A stretch of DNA of 11,043 nt from Chloroflexaceae bacterium UBA1466. GTDB lineage: Bacteria; Chloroflexota; Chloroflexia; Chloroflexales; Chloroflexaceae. Of this stretch, positions 1-6,631 are shown in pieces. Each line of letters starts with the position of its first letter. The stretch's first letter is position 1. The position numbers and the translations under genes were made by a program. Under the pieces are notes generated by a model. It ran no database searches, was not told the origin of the DNA, and worked only from the letters and a program-made list of their open reading frames with translations. Location of the stretch: positions 44,009 to 55,051 of the forward strand of contig DCSM01000172.1 in NCBI GenBank assembly GCA_002325605.1, written 5' to 3'.

Positions 1-321
1 TTCGGCAAATCTCCCTTCGGCAAGCTCAGGGAACGCAGCTTCATGCGGTTCAAATTTAGCCTGAATGGGCAAAGGTTTAGAGGAGGGATTCGGTTGGGCC
101 AACCCGCGCAGATGGGGCGTGAAGGCCAAAGCTGGCTTTTTGGGCGGGGCCGCAGGGCGCGATTCAGGCACTTCCACGCGCAAAAAAGCAAAATCCTCCG
201 TCGCCTCAAGCAAATGCGCCGGCAGATTTAGCCCAGCCCCTAAAGGGAGTGTTTCTGCGTCAGGCCTAAGCTCAAAGAGCGGTTGCCCTCGATTTGGTTT
301 GAAAGAGCGGTTTTGACTCAT
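1..321 (-). CDS. Unrecognised protein, N-terminal fragment (continues beyond base 1)
   Basis: An open frame runs from an ATG at 321-319 to the window edge, giving 107 codons with no stop. It begins MSQNRSFKPNRGQPLFEL. The start is supported by a purine-rich AGGTAGGAAG directly upstream and by the 31-base gap to the end of the preceding reductase gene, which makes it the last visible member of the minus-strand unit. The visible part is hydrophilic and rich in proline, alanine and lysine (for example PAAPPKKPALAF near residues 57-68). It has no signal peptide, membrane segment or catalytic motif that I can recognise, so the N-terminus looks like a flexible extension before a domain lying outside the window. 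I cannot assign a family. Existence as a gene is fairly sure; function is unknown. Confidence 0.6.
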   Translation of the reverse strand, partial: MSQNRSFKPNRGQPLFELRPDAETLPLGAGLNLPAHLLEATEDFAFLRVEVPESRPAAPPKKPALAFTPHLRGLAQPNPSSKPLPIQAKFEPHEAAFPELAEGRFAE

Positions 322-352
322 CTTCCTACCTCACCTTGCGGCGAAAATCACT

Positions 353-2356
353 TTAGGAACGGCGTTCATCGGCTAATCGGCGTTTTTCAGCAATTTCGGC
401 TTCCGAAAGATATTGCCCAAAACTGCGAAGACCTGCTAATTCTAAGCCATGTTTTTGCATCAAACGATACATTTCCTTGACGCGCTCCATCTCAATTGTG
501 CGGCCTAGGGTATAATCCCCAAATTTGCCTTCCATGGCCAAAAGAGCCGTTTCCGCTAGACAGGCATAGGCCACGCCTGGGGGCAAATCAATATCCACAC
601 CGAAGTCTGGCTCGCCCGGCAAGCGAATTTCGCCGCTATCAATGACCAAAATATCAGGTCGGCCCGCAGCTTCTTCTTTGTGAACATTGGGAGGCCGTGC
701 CACATCGCAGACAACCGCGCCAGGTTTGAGCAGCGCCAGATTGATGATGCCGCCCGTAAGAGCGCTTGTTGTCGTAACAATCAGGTCGGCTTCGCCGATG
801 TAAGGGTTGGGGTCGGTTGCGGCCAGCACCTGTGCGCCAGGGGTTTCCTTTTCAATTTGTTGCTTCAGCGCCAGAAGCCGCTCTGGGCGAGGGGCAATCA
901 AAATCACATCTTTGATGGCCAGAGCCAACAACCTCGCGCAAACGGCCCCGATGCTGCCCGTCGCCCCAACCACCATCGCTCGCCCTTTGTCTACGCGGCC
1001 CCCCATCAGGCGCACAGCCTGCTTGGCCGCTTCAAGCGTCGCCGCGACGGTCAGGGAATTGCCGCTGGTAATGCCAATTGCGCTTTGTTTGGCCACCGTG
1101 ATTCCCGCGTCGCCGACCACCGACGTAAAGGCTCCCAGCCCCATAATTTTTGCGCCCATTTTCTCGGCCATTTTGGCCGCTTCAACTAGCTGGCGGTAAG
1201 TGAATTCAGGTGGGCGACGCAACATCTCGCCTGGCGTGGCCCCCAGCGAGATCAAAATCCCTTCCATTTCTGCGCCCGTCGCCTTGCTGCGAATGCCCCG
1301 AATCCGCGAAAGATAGAAGGGTGGCAGATAGGCAGCGGCTTTTTCGACCAGCACCGCAGGAAAATGGCGGGTAAAGCTAAAGCGCGGATTACTGTAGATA
1401 TGGCGGGGGACAAGGGGATGAACTACGAAAGCAAAGGAAGGTTTTTTAGGCGCAGGATTCAACTCTTGAATGGTCGGTTCCCACTGCGCGGCTGAGATAA
1501 AATCCAAAACGGTTGCTTCGGCAAGCGGGCCCGGTTTTTCCTGAAGCGCGACGACAAGAGCTTCCAACACATCCATTGCTACAAAAGGATGTTCAGCACT
1601 TAAAGAGGGTGAAGTTGTGATCAAACGGACAACGCCGCGCTTGCCCAAATCTTCAATTTCGGCCCGCGAAGGCGCATCGGTGAAAATGGTCAGACCTGGC
1701 AAATCTTGGGGCGCAATGGCTTGAAGCGTAGCAAAATCCCCAACGACGATTTCCGCCCAAGCAAAGAGTTCGGCAAACGCAGCAGAAGTTAAGGCTGGTT
1801 GCTGAGGAAGTTTCAATTTGGGCAGGATGAGCTTAGACAAGTTTAGATTTAGGTTGGCGAACTTAGCGCCAAGTTGAGCATAAAGTTCAAGCTGCTTGAG
1901 GGACTGCAAAGCAGGGGTAAAAGCAAGTTTGGTCGCAAAAAGGGGATCAGCAAAGCGCAATTCTGGCTCATACGTCGCCAGAACTTGCGTCATTTGATAA
2001 GCCTCCAGCCCTTTGAGAACCAGAATTCGGCGCTGGTTAAAGAGGCCTTTCAGCTTGTCAGCGGCCCGTTTGACCGCCCAGCGCCCAAAAGTCTTGTGGA
2101 GGAGCGAGCCGTCTACCACAGGCGTTTGTCTAGCCATCGCCGCCAGTTGGGAAAAATCATTCTTCGTTAGGCTGGTTGCGTCGCCTAACCCAATCGCCAC
2201 CGCTAAACCATCAGATTCTTGCACGAAAGCTTTGGCCTGCGCCAAATTTCCATCTGTGCCAATGCGTTGGACCTGAAGCTCTTGCCCAAAGATTTGCGTC
2301 CTGAACTGATAATTCCGCGCCGCTGCGCCTAAGCTGATACTTACGACTTGCTTCAT
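353..2356 (-). CDS. Two-part dehydrogenase: quinate-dehydrogenase-like N-half fused to long-chain acyl-ACP reductase-like C-half
   Basis: 667 residues, no signal peptide, presumably cytosolic. From about residue 305 the protein resembles cyanobacterial long-chain acyl-[acyl-carrier-protein] reductase (AAR). It has an N-terminal segment with GAKIMGLGAFTSVVGD (401-416), a Rossmann nucleotide-binding loop GATGSIG (464-470), and YACLAETALLAMEGK with a cysteine at 599. That cysteine aligns by eye with the FACFAEAMLLEFEG segment that holds the thioester-forming cysteine of AAR. AAR reduces fatty acyl-ACP to aldehyde with NADPH. Residues 1-300 are an extra region starting MKQVVSISLG and containing QRIGTDG (30-36), which resembles proteins annotated quinate 5-dehydrogenase in Deinococcus-Thermus. 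Cyanobacterial AAR is about 340 residues, so this protein is about twice as long. The ATG has AGGAG seven bases upstream. Acyl-ACP reduction is inference; a shikimate/quinate-type dehydrogenase is the alternative. No aldehyde-deformylating oxygenase gene is present. Confidence 0.8.
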   Translation of the reverse strand: MKQVVSISLGAAARNYQFRTQIFGQELQVQRIGTDGNLAQAKAFVQESDGLAVAIGLGDATSLTKNDFSQLAAMARQTPVVDGSLLHKTFGRWAVKRAADKLKGLFNQRRILVLKGLEAYQMTQVLATYEPELRFADPLFATKLAFTPALQSLKQLELYAQLGAKFANLNLNLSKLILPKLKLPQQPALTSAAFAELFAWAEIVVGDFATLQAIAPQDLPGLTIFTDAPSRAEIEDLGKRGVVRLITTSPSLSAEHPFVAMDVLEALVVALQEKPGPLAEATVLDFISAAQWEPTIQELNPAPKKPSFAFVVHPLVPRHIYSNPRFSFTRHFPAVLVEKAAAYLPPFYLSRIRGIRSKATGAEMEGILISLGATPGEMLRRPPEFTYRQLVEAAKMAEKMGAKIMGLGAFTSVVGDAGITVAKQSAIGITSGNSLTVAATLEAAKQAVRLMGGRVDKGRAMVVGATGSIGAVCARLLALAIKDVILIAPRPERLLALKQQIEKETPGAQVLAATDPNPYIGEADLIVTTTSALTGGIINLALLKPGAVVCDVARPPNVHKEEAAGRPDILVIDSGEIRLPGEPDFGVDIDLPPGVAYACLAETALLAMEGKFGDYTLGRTIEMERVKEMYRLMQKHGLELAGLRSFGQYLSEAEIAEKRRLADERRS

Positions 2357-2391
2357 TGATTGCTCCTGAGAATAGTTTACGGCCTGGCCTC

Positions 2392-2400
2392 AGTATAGCA
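2392..2400 (-). promoter_or_regulatory. Candidate internal promoter (extended -10) before the reductase gene
   Basis: Read on the minus strand the sequence is TGCTATACT, an extended -10 element (TGn plus TATACT), about 35 bases upstream of the reductase start. No good -35 is visible at normal spacing. The 77-base gap here is the widest in the minus-strand unit, so an internal start is plausible but unproven. Confidence 0.3.
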
Positions 2401-2433
2401 CAAGCTCTTGTTTTCGTTTGCACAACGACAGCG

Positions 2434-3381
2434 TTAGGAATCGGGCAGCGAGCGGTGGGCTTCAGCATCGAGGTGGTGGGCAAGCTGCCTGATAACTTGC
2501 GTCATTTGCCCTAAGCCAGAATTAGTTTCAGCCGCAGAATCAGCCCAAAAATAATTGGGTGCAAGGTTTAGCACGGCATAACCAGAGCGGTGCAAGAACA
2601 AAGTAAGCCACGAAAAGTCTTTTGAAGGAGGAACAATTGCTTTCAAAGAGGTTTTAGCAGAGGATTCAAGCGCTAAAGGCGCAATTTGGGCAGACACGGA
2701 ATGGTTTTTCCAGTAAAAAACCTGACTTAAAATCTTTTTCAAGGGACTAGGGGAAGGATTTTCCATTACGAGGAATAAGGTTTGGCGTTTCAAGAAGGGG
2801 TAACGGGTCAGCAAATCGGCTAAACCTCGCTGCGTATTGGTCGTTGCCCCTAAAGCAACGGTCCAAAGTTCAACAAAGGGAAGGAGCTTCAATTCGGCGG
2901 GAAGGGTCAACAAGGTGGTCAAAGCTGCATGAGCTTTAGCTGAAAGGGAGGGTTGCGGAGGCGAATCAAGGGGAGCAAGGACGACAAGGCGAAAAAAGGA
3001 CAGGGACGAGGGAGGAGCTTGGGCCCAAGGCCGAATCCCAATCACATTTTGGCTGTGGCGGGCGGGCCCGAAAACGGGAAAAGGCAGCGTAGGTAAGGCT
3101 TGCGAAAGCAGGAAACAGAGCAACCAGAGTGCCAGCAGAAGGGAAGGGAAGGGCAACCAAAAGGTCAGCAGGAGCGTACAGAGCGCCAAAAGGGCCTCAA
3201 AGATGAGGCCCCTGGGGAACGTTGGGATTTGAAAGGGATCCACGCTTACGCTCATCCCCACCTGGCGAAGATAAGCTCCGATTGTGGCTGCCGCTTGAGC
3301 TTCAGCGAGAGAAGAAGGGGGCCGGGGGCCCAGATTCCCCAATAGCTGTGCGATTCCTGCTCTTGAAAGTTCAAGCGGCAA
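2434..3381 (-). CDS. M28-family peptidase-like membrane protein, probably catalytically dead
   Basis: 315 residues. The layout follows M28 zinc aminopeptidases of the membrane-inserted kind. An N-terminal segment LGPRPPSSLAEAQAAATIG (17-35) matches the usual GPRPPGSPAE start of these proteins. Two hydrophobic helices follow (about 59-76 and 79-97), then SQNVIGIRP (110-118) and a core strand RLVVLAPLDS (131-140). Active relatives carry a His-x-Asp zinc site at that last strand (VAHYDS type); here the His is proline and only Asp139 remains. At the usual catalytic Glu-Glu after VALGA the sequence is ATTNTQ (179-184), and the C-terminal histidine of the YHTxxDT motif is absent from NYFWADSAAETN (276-287). 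Metal binding is therefore unlikely. The start is TTG with GAGG five bases upstream; an in-frame TAA lies just before and no ATG fits. It sits between the surface protein and the reductase. The family call is by eye. Confidence 0.65.
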   Translation of the reverse strand: MPLELSRAGIAQLLGNLGPRPPSSLAEAQAAATIGAYLRQVGMSVSVDPFQIPTFPRGLIFEALLALCTLLLTFWLPFPSLLLALWLLCFLLSQALPTLPFPVFGPARHSQNVIGIRPWAQAPPSSLSFFRLVVLAPLDSPPQPSLSAKAHAALTTLLTLPAELKLLPFVELWTVALGATTNTQRGLADLLTRYPFLKRQTLFLVMENPSPSPLKKILSQVFYWKNHSVSAQIAPLALESSAKTSLKAIVPPSKDFSWLTLFLHRSGYAVLNLAPNYFWADSAAETNSGLGQMTQVIRQLAHHLDAEAHRSLPDS

Positions 3382-3451
3382 ACCAACCTCTTTTTATTCC
3401 TCAGAAACCCCTTCCACTTCTCCTTATTTAGCCATTGCCCAGACTGCAGAC

Positions 3452-6400
3452 TTAGTTCGGCGTGAGCGTGAGCGTCGCTGTTGGTGTCGGCGTGGCCGTG
3501 GCGGGAGTCCCCGTAACCGTAAGCGTGGGTGTGGGGCTTGGGCCAGCGGTTGCGGTCAAGGTCGGTGTGGCCGTGGCCTTAGGCGTTAGCGTGAGCGTTG
3601 GGGTCTTCTGATCCAACGAAGCAGCGGTCTCCGTTGGCGAAGCTGACGGGCCTGCCGTAGGGCTATTAAGGGGTGTCGGCATGACCGATGATCGCCCACA
3701 ATCGGGATCCGTCCCATCTTTACCAAAAATACAGAGTTTAAGGGTCATGTCGTAGCGAATAAATTGATTCCCAATATCGCCAACGTTTTTGACCTGGGCA
3801 TAATAGAAGCCATCTACTTCAGGTTTGAATTCAACCTGCGAATCGAGGGTTTCGCCGCCAGGAATGTCGTCGTTTTGCTCCAGAAGGCTCACGCCATCGC
3901 GGTCTACTAAGGTAAGAACGGTATCTGCACCCGACTGAGCCTTATCATTGACTTTATCCTGGCGCATATAAGGTCTTGTATCCGTGAAGATGAAGTAATG
4001 CTTGCCAGCCTTGGCAAAGAACTTCACCCAATCGGCATCACCTACGGGGCAGAGACGGTGATCGCGCTGAACCTCGTTGGAAACAATCAATTTAGCTTGC
4101 TCTGGCAAACCATCGGGTTCATATAAGTCTTGACAAACTTCGTCAATGGTGACGGGAGTTGGGCCATAGCTTTCGGTGAGGACAATAATCGTATAAGTCC
4201 GGTCTTGGCCCCCACGGCCTGAGTTATCACGCACCTGAATGATGTATTCACCCGTGATGGGGGCTACCCAGGATTGAATGCGAGGGCGAACATCAATGGA
4301 TTGAGGCGTAGGCTGGTGGGGGTTGCGAAAATCATTTGGGTCAGCAGTTGGCACAACGGGATTGTAGAAATCGTCGTTAAAAGCGAGGCGCTGGCGATCT
4401 TTACTATACAAGGCTAAAGATAGATCAATGCCATCAGCCATTTGGATGATCGCAATCGTATATTTCTTGCCCCCAACGGCCCCAAACCGCAGCCAATCCT
4501 CATCGCCTGCGGGACAAATCGCTCGCCGATCATCAGGAGCATCGCCAGGAGGTTGTTTATCATACTTGGGTTGAGGAACATTGACATCAATATAGCGGGC
4601 CGTATCAAAGTTATCATCGTCTTCATAGTAATCCCGACAAACATGGCTCAAAGGGGTCGGGGTGAGGGTTGGAGCTACCGTGCGGGAAGGCGTGGGCGTG
4701 ATCGTGGGCGTATCCGTGTTTGTCGGCGTATTGGTGATCTCGCTGGCCGTCGTGAGCAAGATCGCCTTGGGGTCAGTTTCTAAACAGGTTTGGCCATTCA
4801 GACAAACTTGGATAATGGTTTGGGCCGTGACACTCGTTAAATTATCTTTAGGCAAAATGATGAGGACTTCGAGTTGTCTTGTGCCACTTGGTTCCAGGTC
4901 AAAAAGAGAGGGGTTGAGAGTTTCAGTACAACCAGGGAGGTCAGTACTACAAGATCGAACAATGCGGATGGAAAAAGTCCCACGAGTGCCGCCCACATTT
5001 GTCGCCACGAGGCTTGAATAGGTCACGATTGCGCCTGGTTTGCCCGATGCTTGGTCGGAGGAACGATTCAAACCAGCCTGGGCCGGGCGAGCCGTTGGGG
5101 TAAGGGTGGCCGGCACAGGGGTATTGGTGGTGGTAGAGGTTTGGCTCGGTGTAGGGGTGGCCGTTGGCACATCCAAAAGCCCATCGGCTTGCACATCATA
5201 ACTGCTGGGCGTTAAACCCCCGCGAAAATCACTTATCGTGTAGGAAGCTCCTTGGCCAACGTTCAGCGTGTCTAACGTGGTTAGACCAGTATCTATGACT
5301 TCGCCCGAAGCATCGTAAAAAGTTGCAACTACCTTGACTTGCTGCACTTTTCCCGCTTGGTCATTGTAGATTTCACCTGTTACCTTTGTCTCGCCATTGA
5401 TGGTGATACTTTTAGAGCGGACTTCGAGCTTCCGAAACGTATTGGCCGCCGTAGAATCCTGGCCCAAATTCAACTTTTGGGTGGTAATGGTTGTAGGCGC
5501 ACTCTCCAGGGCCAGCTTGAACGCGCTGCGGGAGCCAGGAGCCACTTCGCGGGGGTAAACATAATCTTTGGTCTCTTTGGTGGTGATGGGTTGCCCGCTA
5601 CTATCAACGAAACTGGCCGTAGCCGTGACCAGATAGAGCGCACTCGTGCTAGAATCATTGATCACTTCGCCGACCACATAGCGCGTTGTGCCAATCACGT
5701 AGCTTTGGCTGCTCTTGACGCGGACTCCTACAGGAGTGCTTTGGGCCGGCAAGGCTTGAAGCTGGGGCGCACCCGTTGGGGTAGCAGAAGGCGGCTCGCC
5801 CGCAGGTCGGTCATTGACGGGCAAAGTAGGCTCGGCAGATATGGTCGGAGAGGGGCTTGGTGGGGGAGCGCGGAGCGTTTCGGGGCGCGGGGGCGCAGCA
5901 ATAACCGAAGTTGGCAAGCCTCTTTCGGGCGTAGGCGAGTCTAAGGTGGGCCCTGGGGTTTGGGATTCGGGCCTGCTCAAAATGAGATTGAGCGCCGGAG
6001 TGGTAAGCGCAGGATTTGACTGCCGCGCCGCTGTGATTTTGAGGATGGGGAAAACTTCGGCAGGAGCCAGATCGGGCGGGGAAAAGATCACAAACTTAAA
6101 CTCTTGCGTTTGCCCAGCACCGTTTACCTCAACGACCTGGCCAGGCACGATTTGGACTTCCCACCCGCGCCGAAAGGCCCGAATGTTCGTCGTAACAAAG
6201 AAATTTTCGGTCTCCCCACGATTGATGAGCTTGGCGGTAAACTCTTGCTTCGTTGAATCTGGCGCAAGGACAAGATTTGTATCGCTCAGGGCCACGAATT
6301 CAAAGTCGAGGGCCGGCAGATCAAGAATGGGATTAGCCTGGGCTTTTGGTTCTTCCCGGGCCGCTTGCCCTTGCCCCACAAGGCAAAAGAGCAAGCCAAC

Positions 6401-6454
6401 CGCAAAAACGGCGAGGAGGAACTTGCGGGGCTGTAATTTTGGCAAAGTTGGCAT
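3452..6454 (-). CDS. Secreted multidomain surface protein with FxLYD-like and PPC domains and Thr/Pro stalks
   Basis: 1000 residues. A Sec signal peptide (positive PKLQPRK, hydrophobic core about 11-26, likely cleavage after GQGQA near 31) sends it out of the cell. In order: a beta-sandwich resembling NEW3/CARDB-type domains (about 44-160), a Pro/Thr linker (165-240), two FxLYD-like domains (about 243-320 and 340-425; YVVGEVINDS and KVTGEIYNDQ are equivalent strands), a second Thr/Pro linker, and another beta domain with two cysteine pairs (about 465-570). A third linker leads to two pre-peptidase C-terminal (PPC)-like domains (about 606-760 and 774-908). These carry matching motifs CRDYYEDDDNFDTA / CQDLYEPDGLPEQA and GDEDWLRF / GDADWVKF. 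The C-terminus (925-1000) is almost pure Thr/Pro/Ala/Leu and ends without anchor or sortase motif. No catalytic domain is seen. Adhesion, glycan binding or a spore/sheath role are all possible. The start has only a weak AGAG upstream. Confidence 0.85.
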   Translation of the reverse strand: MPTLPKLQPRKFLLAVFAVGLLFCLVGQGQAAREEPKAQANPILDLPALDFEFVALSDTNLVLAPDSTKQEFTAKLINRGETENFFVTTNIRAFRRGWEVQIVPGQVVEVNGAGQTQEFKFVIFSPPDLAPAEVFPILKITAARQSNPALTTPALNLILSRPESQTPGPTLDSPTPERGLPTSVIAAPPRPETLRAPPPSPSPTISAEPTLPVNDRPAGEPPSATPTGAPQLQALPAQSTPVGVRVKSSQSYVIGTTRYVVGEVINDSSTSALYLVTATASFVDSSGQPITTKETKDYVYPREVAPGSRSAFKLALESAPTTITTQKLNLGQDSTAANTFRKLEVRSKSITINGETKVTGEIYNDQAGKVQQVKVVATFYDASGEVIDTGLTTLDTLNVGQGASYTISDFRGGLTPSSYDVQADGLLDVPTATPTPSQTSTTTNTPVPATLTPTARPAQAGLNRSSDQASGKPGAIVTYSSLVATNVGGTRGTFSIRIVRSCSTDLPGCTETLNPSLFDLEPSGTRQLEVLIILPKDNLTSVTAQTIIQVCLNGQTCLETDPKAILLTTASEITNTPTNTDTPTITPTPSRTVAPTLTPTPLSHVCRDYYEDDDNFDTARYIDVNVPQPKYDKQPPGDAPDDRRAICPAGDEDWLRFGAVGGKKYTIAIIQMADGIDLSLALYSKDRQRLAFNDDFYNPVVPTADPNDFRNPHQPTPQSIDVRPRIQSWVAPITGEYIIQVRDNSGRGGQDRTYTIIVLTESYGPTPVTIDEVCQDLYEPDGLPEQAKLIVSNEVQRDHRLCPVGDADWVKFFAKAGKHYFIFTDTRPYMRQDKVNDKAQSGADTVLTLVDRDGVSLLEQNDDIPGGETLDSQVEFKPEVDGFYYAQVKNVGDIGNQFIRYDMTLKLCIFGKDGTDPDCGRSSVMPTPLNSPTAGPSASPTETAASLDQKTPTLTLTPKATATPTLTATAGPSPTPTLTVTGTPATATPTPTATLTLTPN
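3455..3679 (-). repeat. Low-complexity Thr/Pro-coding repeat (C-terminal stalk of the surface protein)
   Basis: On the plus strand this is an irregular GTxGGC/GTGAGCGT-type array; it encodes short TP, TLT and TAT units (residues about 926-1000). Similar shorter arrays lie at about 4650-4740 and 5085-5175, encoding the internal linkers. Such stalks are often O-glycosylated and vary in length between strains. The reading frame stays intact throughout. Confidence 0.7.
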
Positions 6455-6493
6455 CTGATTGCTCTTTACATTTCAAGGTGGAGAAACAATTGC

Positions 6494-6523
6494 ATTATAG
6501 CATGATTCAAGAAAATGGCGCAA
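6494..6523 (-). promoter_or_regulatory. Promoter of the minus-strand unit (extended -10)
   Basis: On the minus strand: TTGCGC (6523-6518), 18-base spacer, TATAAT (6499-6494), with TGC directly before the -10, giving TGCTATAAT. The -10 is perfect consensus. A start about seven bases on would leave a leader of roughly 33 bases before the surface-protein ATG at 6454. It probably drives at least the first two genes of the unit. Confidence 0.65.
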
Positions 6524-6529
6524 AATAGA

Positions 6530-6548
6530 GCGCAGGTCGCTCCTGCGC
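6530..6548. repeat. 7-bp inverted repeat between divergent promoters
   Basis: GCGCAGG (6530-6536), loop TCGCT, CCTGCGC (6542-6548). It lies just upstream of the minus-strand -35 and about 40 bases upstream of the plus-strand -10, a position suited to an operator that could affect both directions. It has no T tract, so it is not an intrinsic terminator. Operator function is inference. Confidence 0.4.
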
Positions 6549-6582
6549 CCCGCTTCCCAGCTAACCTGTCTTTGAACTTCTG

Positions 6583-6591
6583 TGATATAGT
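6583..6591 (+). promoter_or_regulatory. Candidate extended -10 promoter for the QWFER-repeat protein
   Basis: TGATATAGT is an extended -10 (TG, one base, TATAGT) about 40 bases before the ATG at 6632. The -35 at 17 bases (AACCTG) is poor, as is common with extended -10 promoters. Confidence 0.4.
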
Positions 6592-6631
6592 AGAGAAAGT
6601 GTTTTTTTGACTAACCGAAAGAGGCTTTCCT

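Noticed and set aside
680..1189. Long plus-strand open frame of 169 codons inside the reductase gene
   Set aside because: It is antisense to the strongly conserved Rossmann domain; its His/Arg-rich protein is typical of a shadow frame.
3455..3620. GTG/GGC-rich repeats considered as a CRISPR array or non-coding tandem repeat
   Set aside because: No constant repeat length or unique spacers; the sequence keeps one reading frame and encodes the Thr/Pro stalk.
5814..6458. 214-codon plus-strand open frame over the 5' part of the surface protein gene
   Set aside because: Glycine/arginine/serine-rich composition is what antisense of the Pro/Thr-rich linker predicts; no RBS or homology signal seen.
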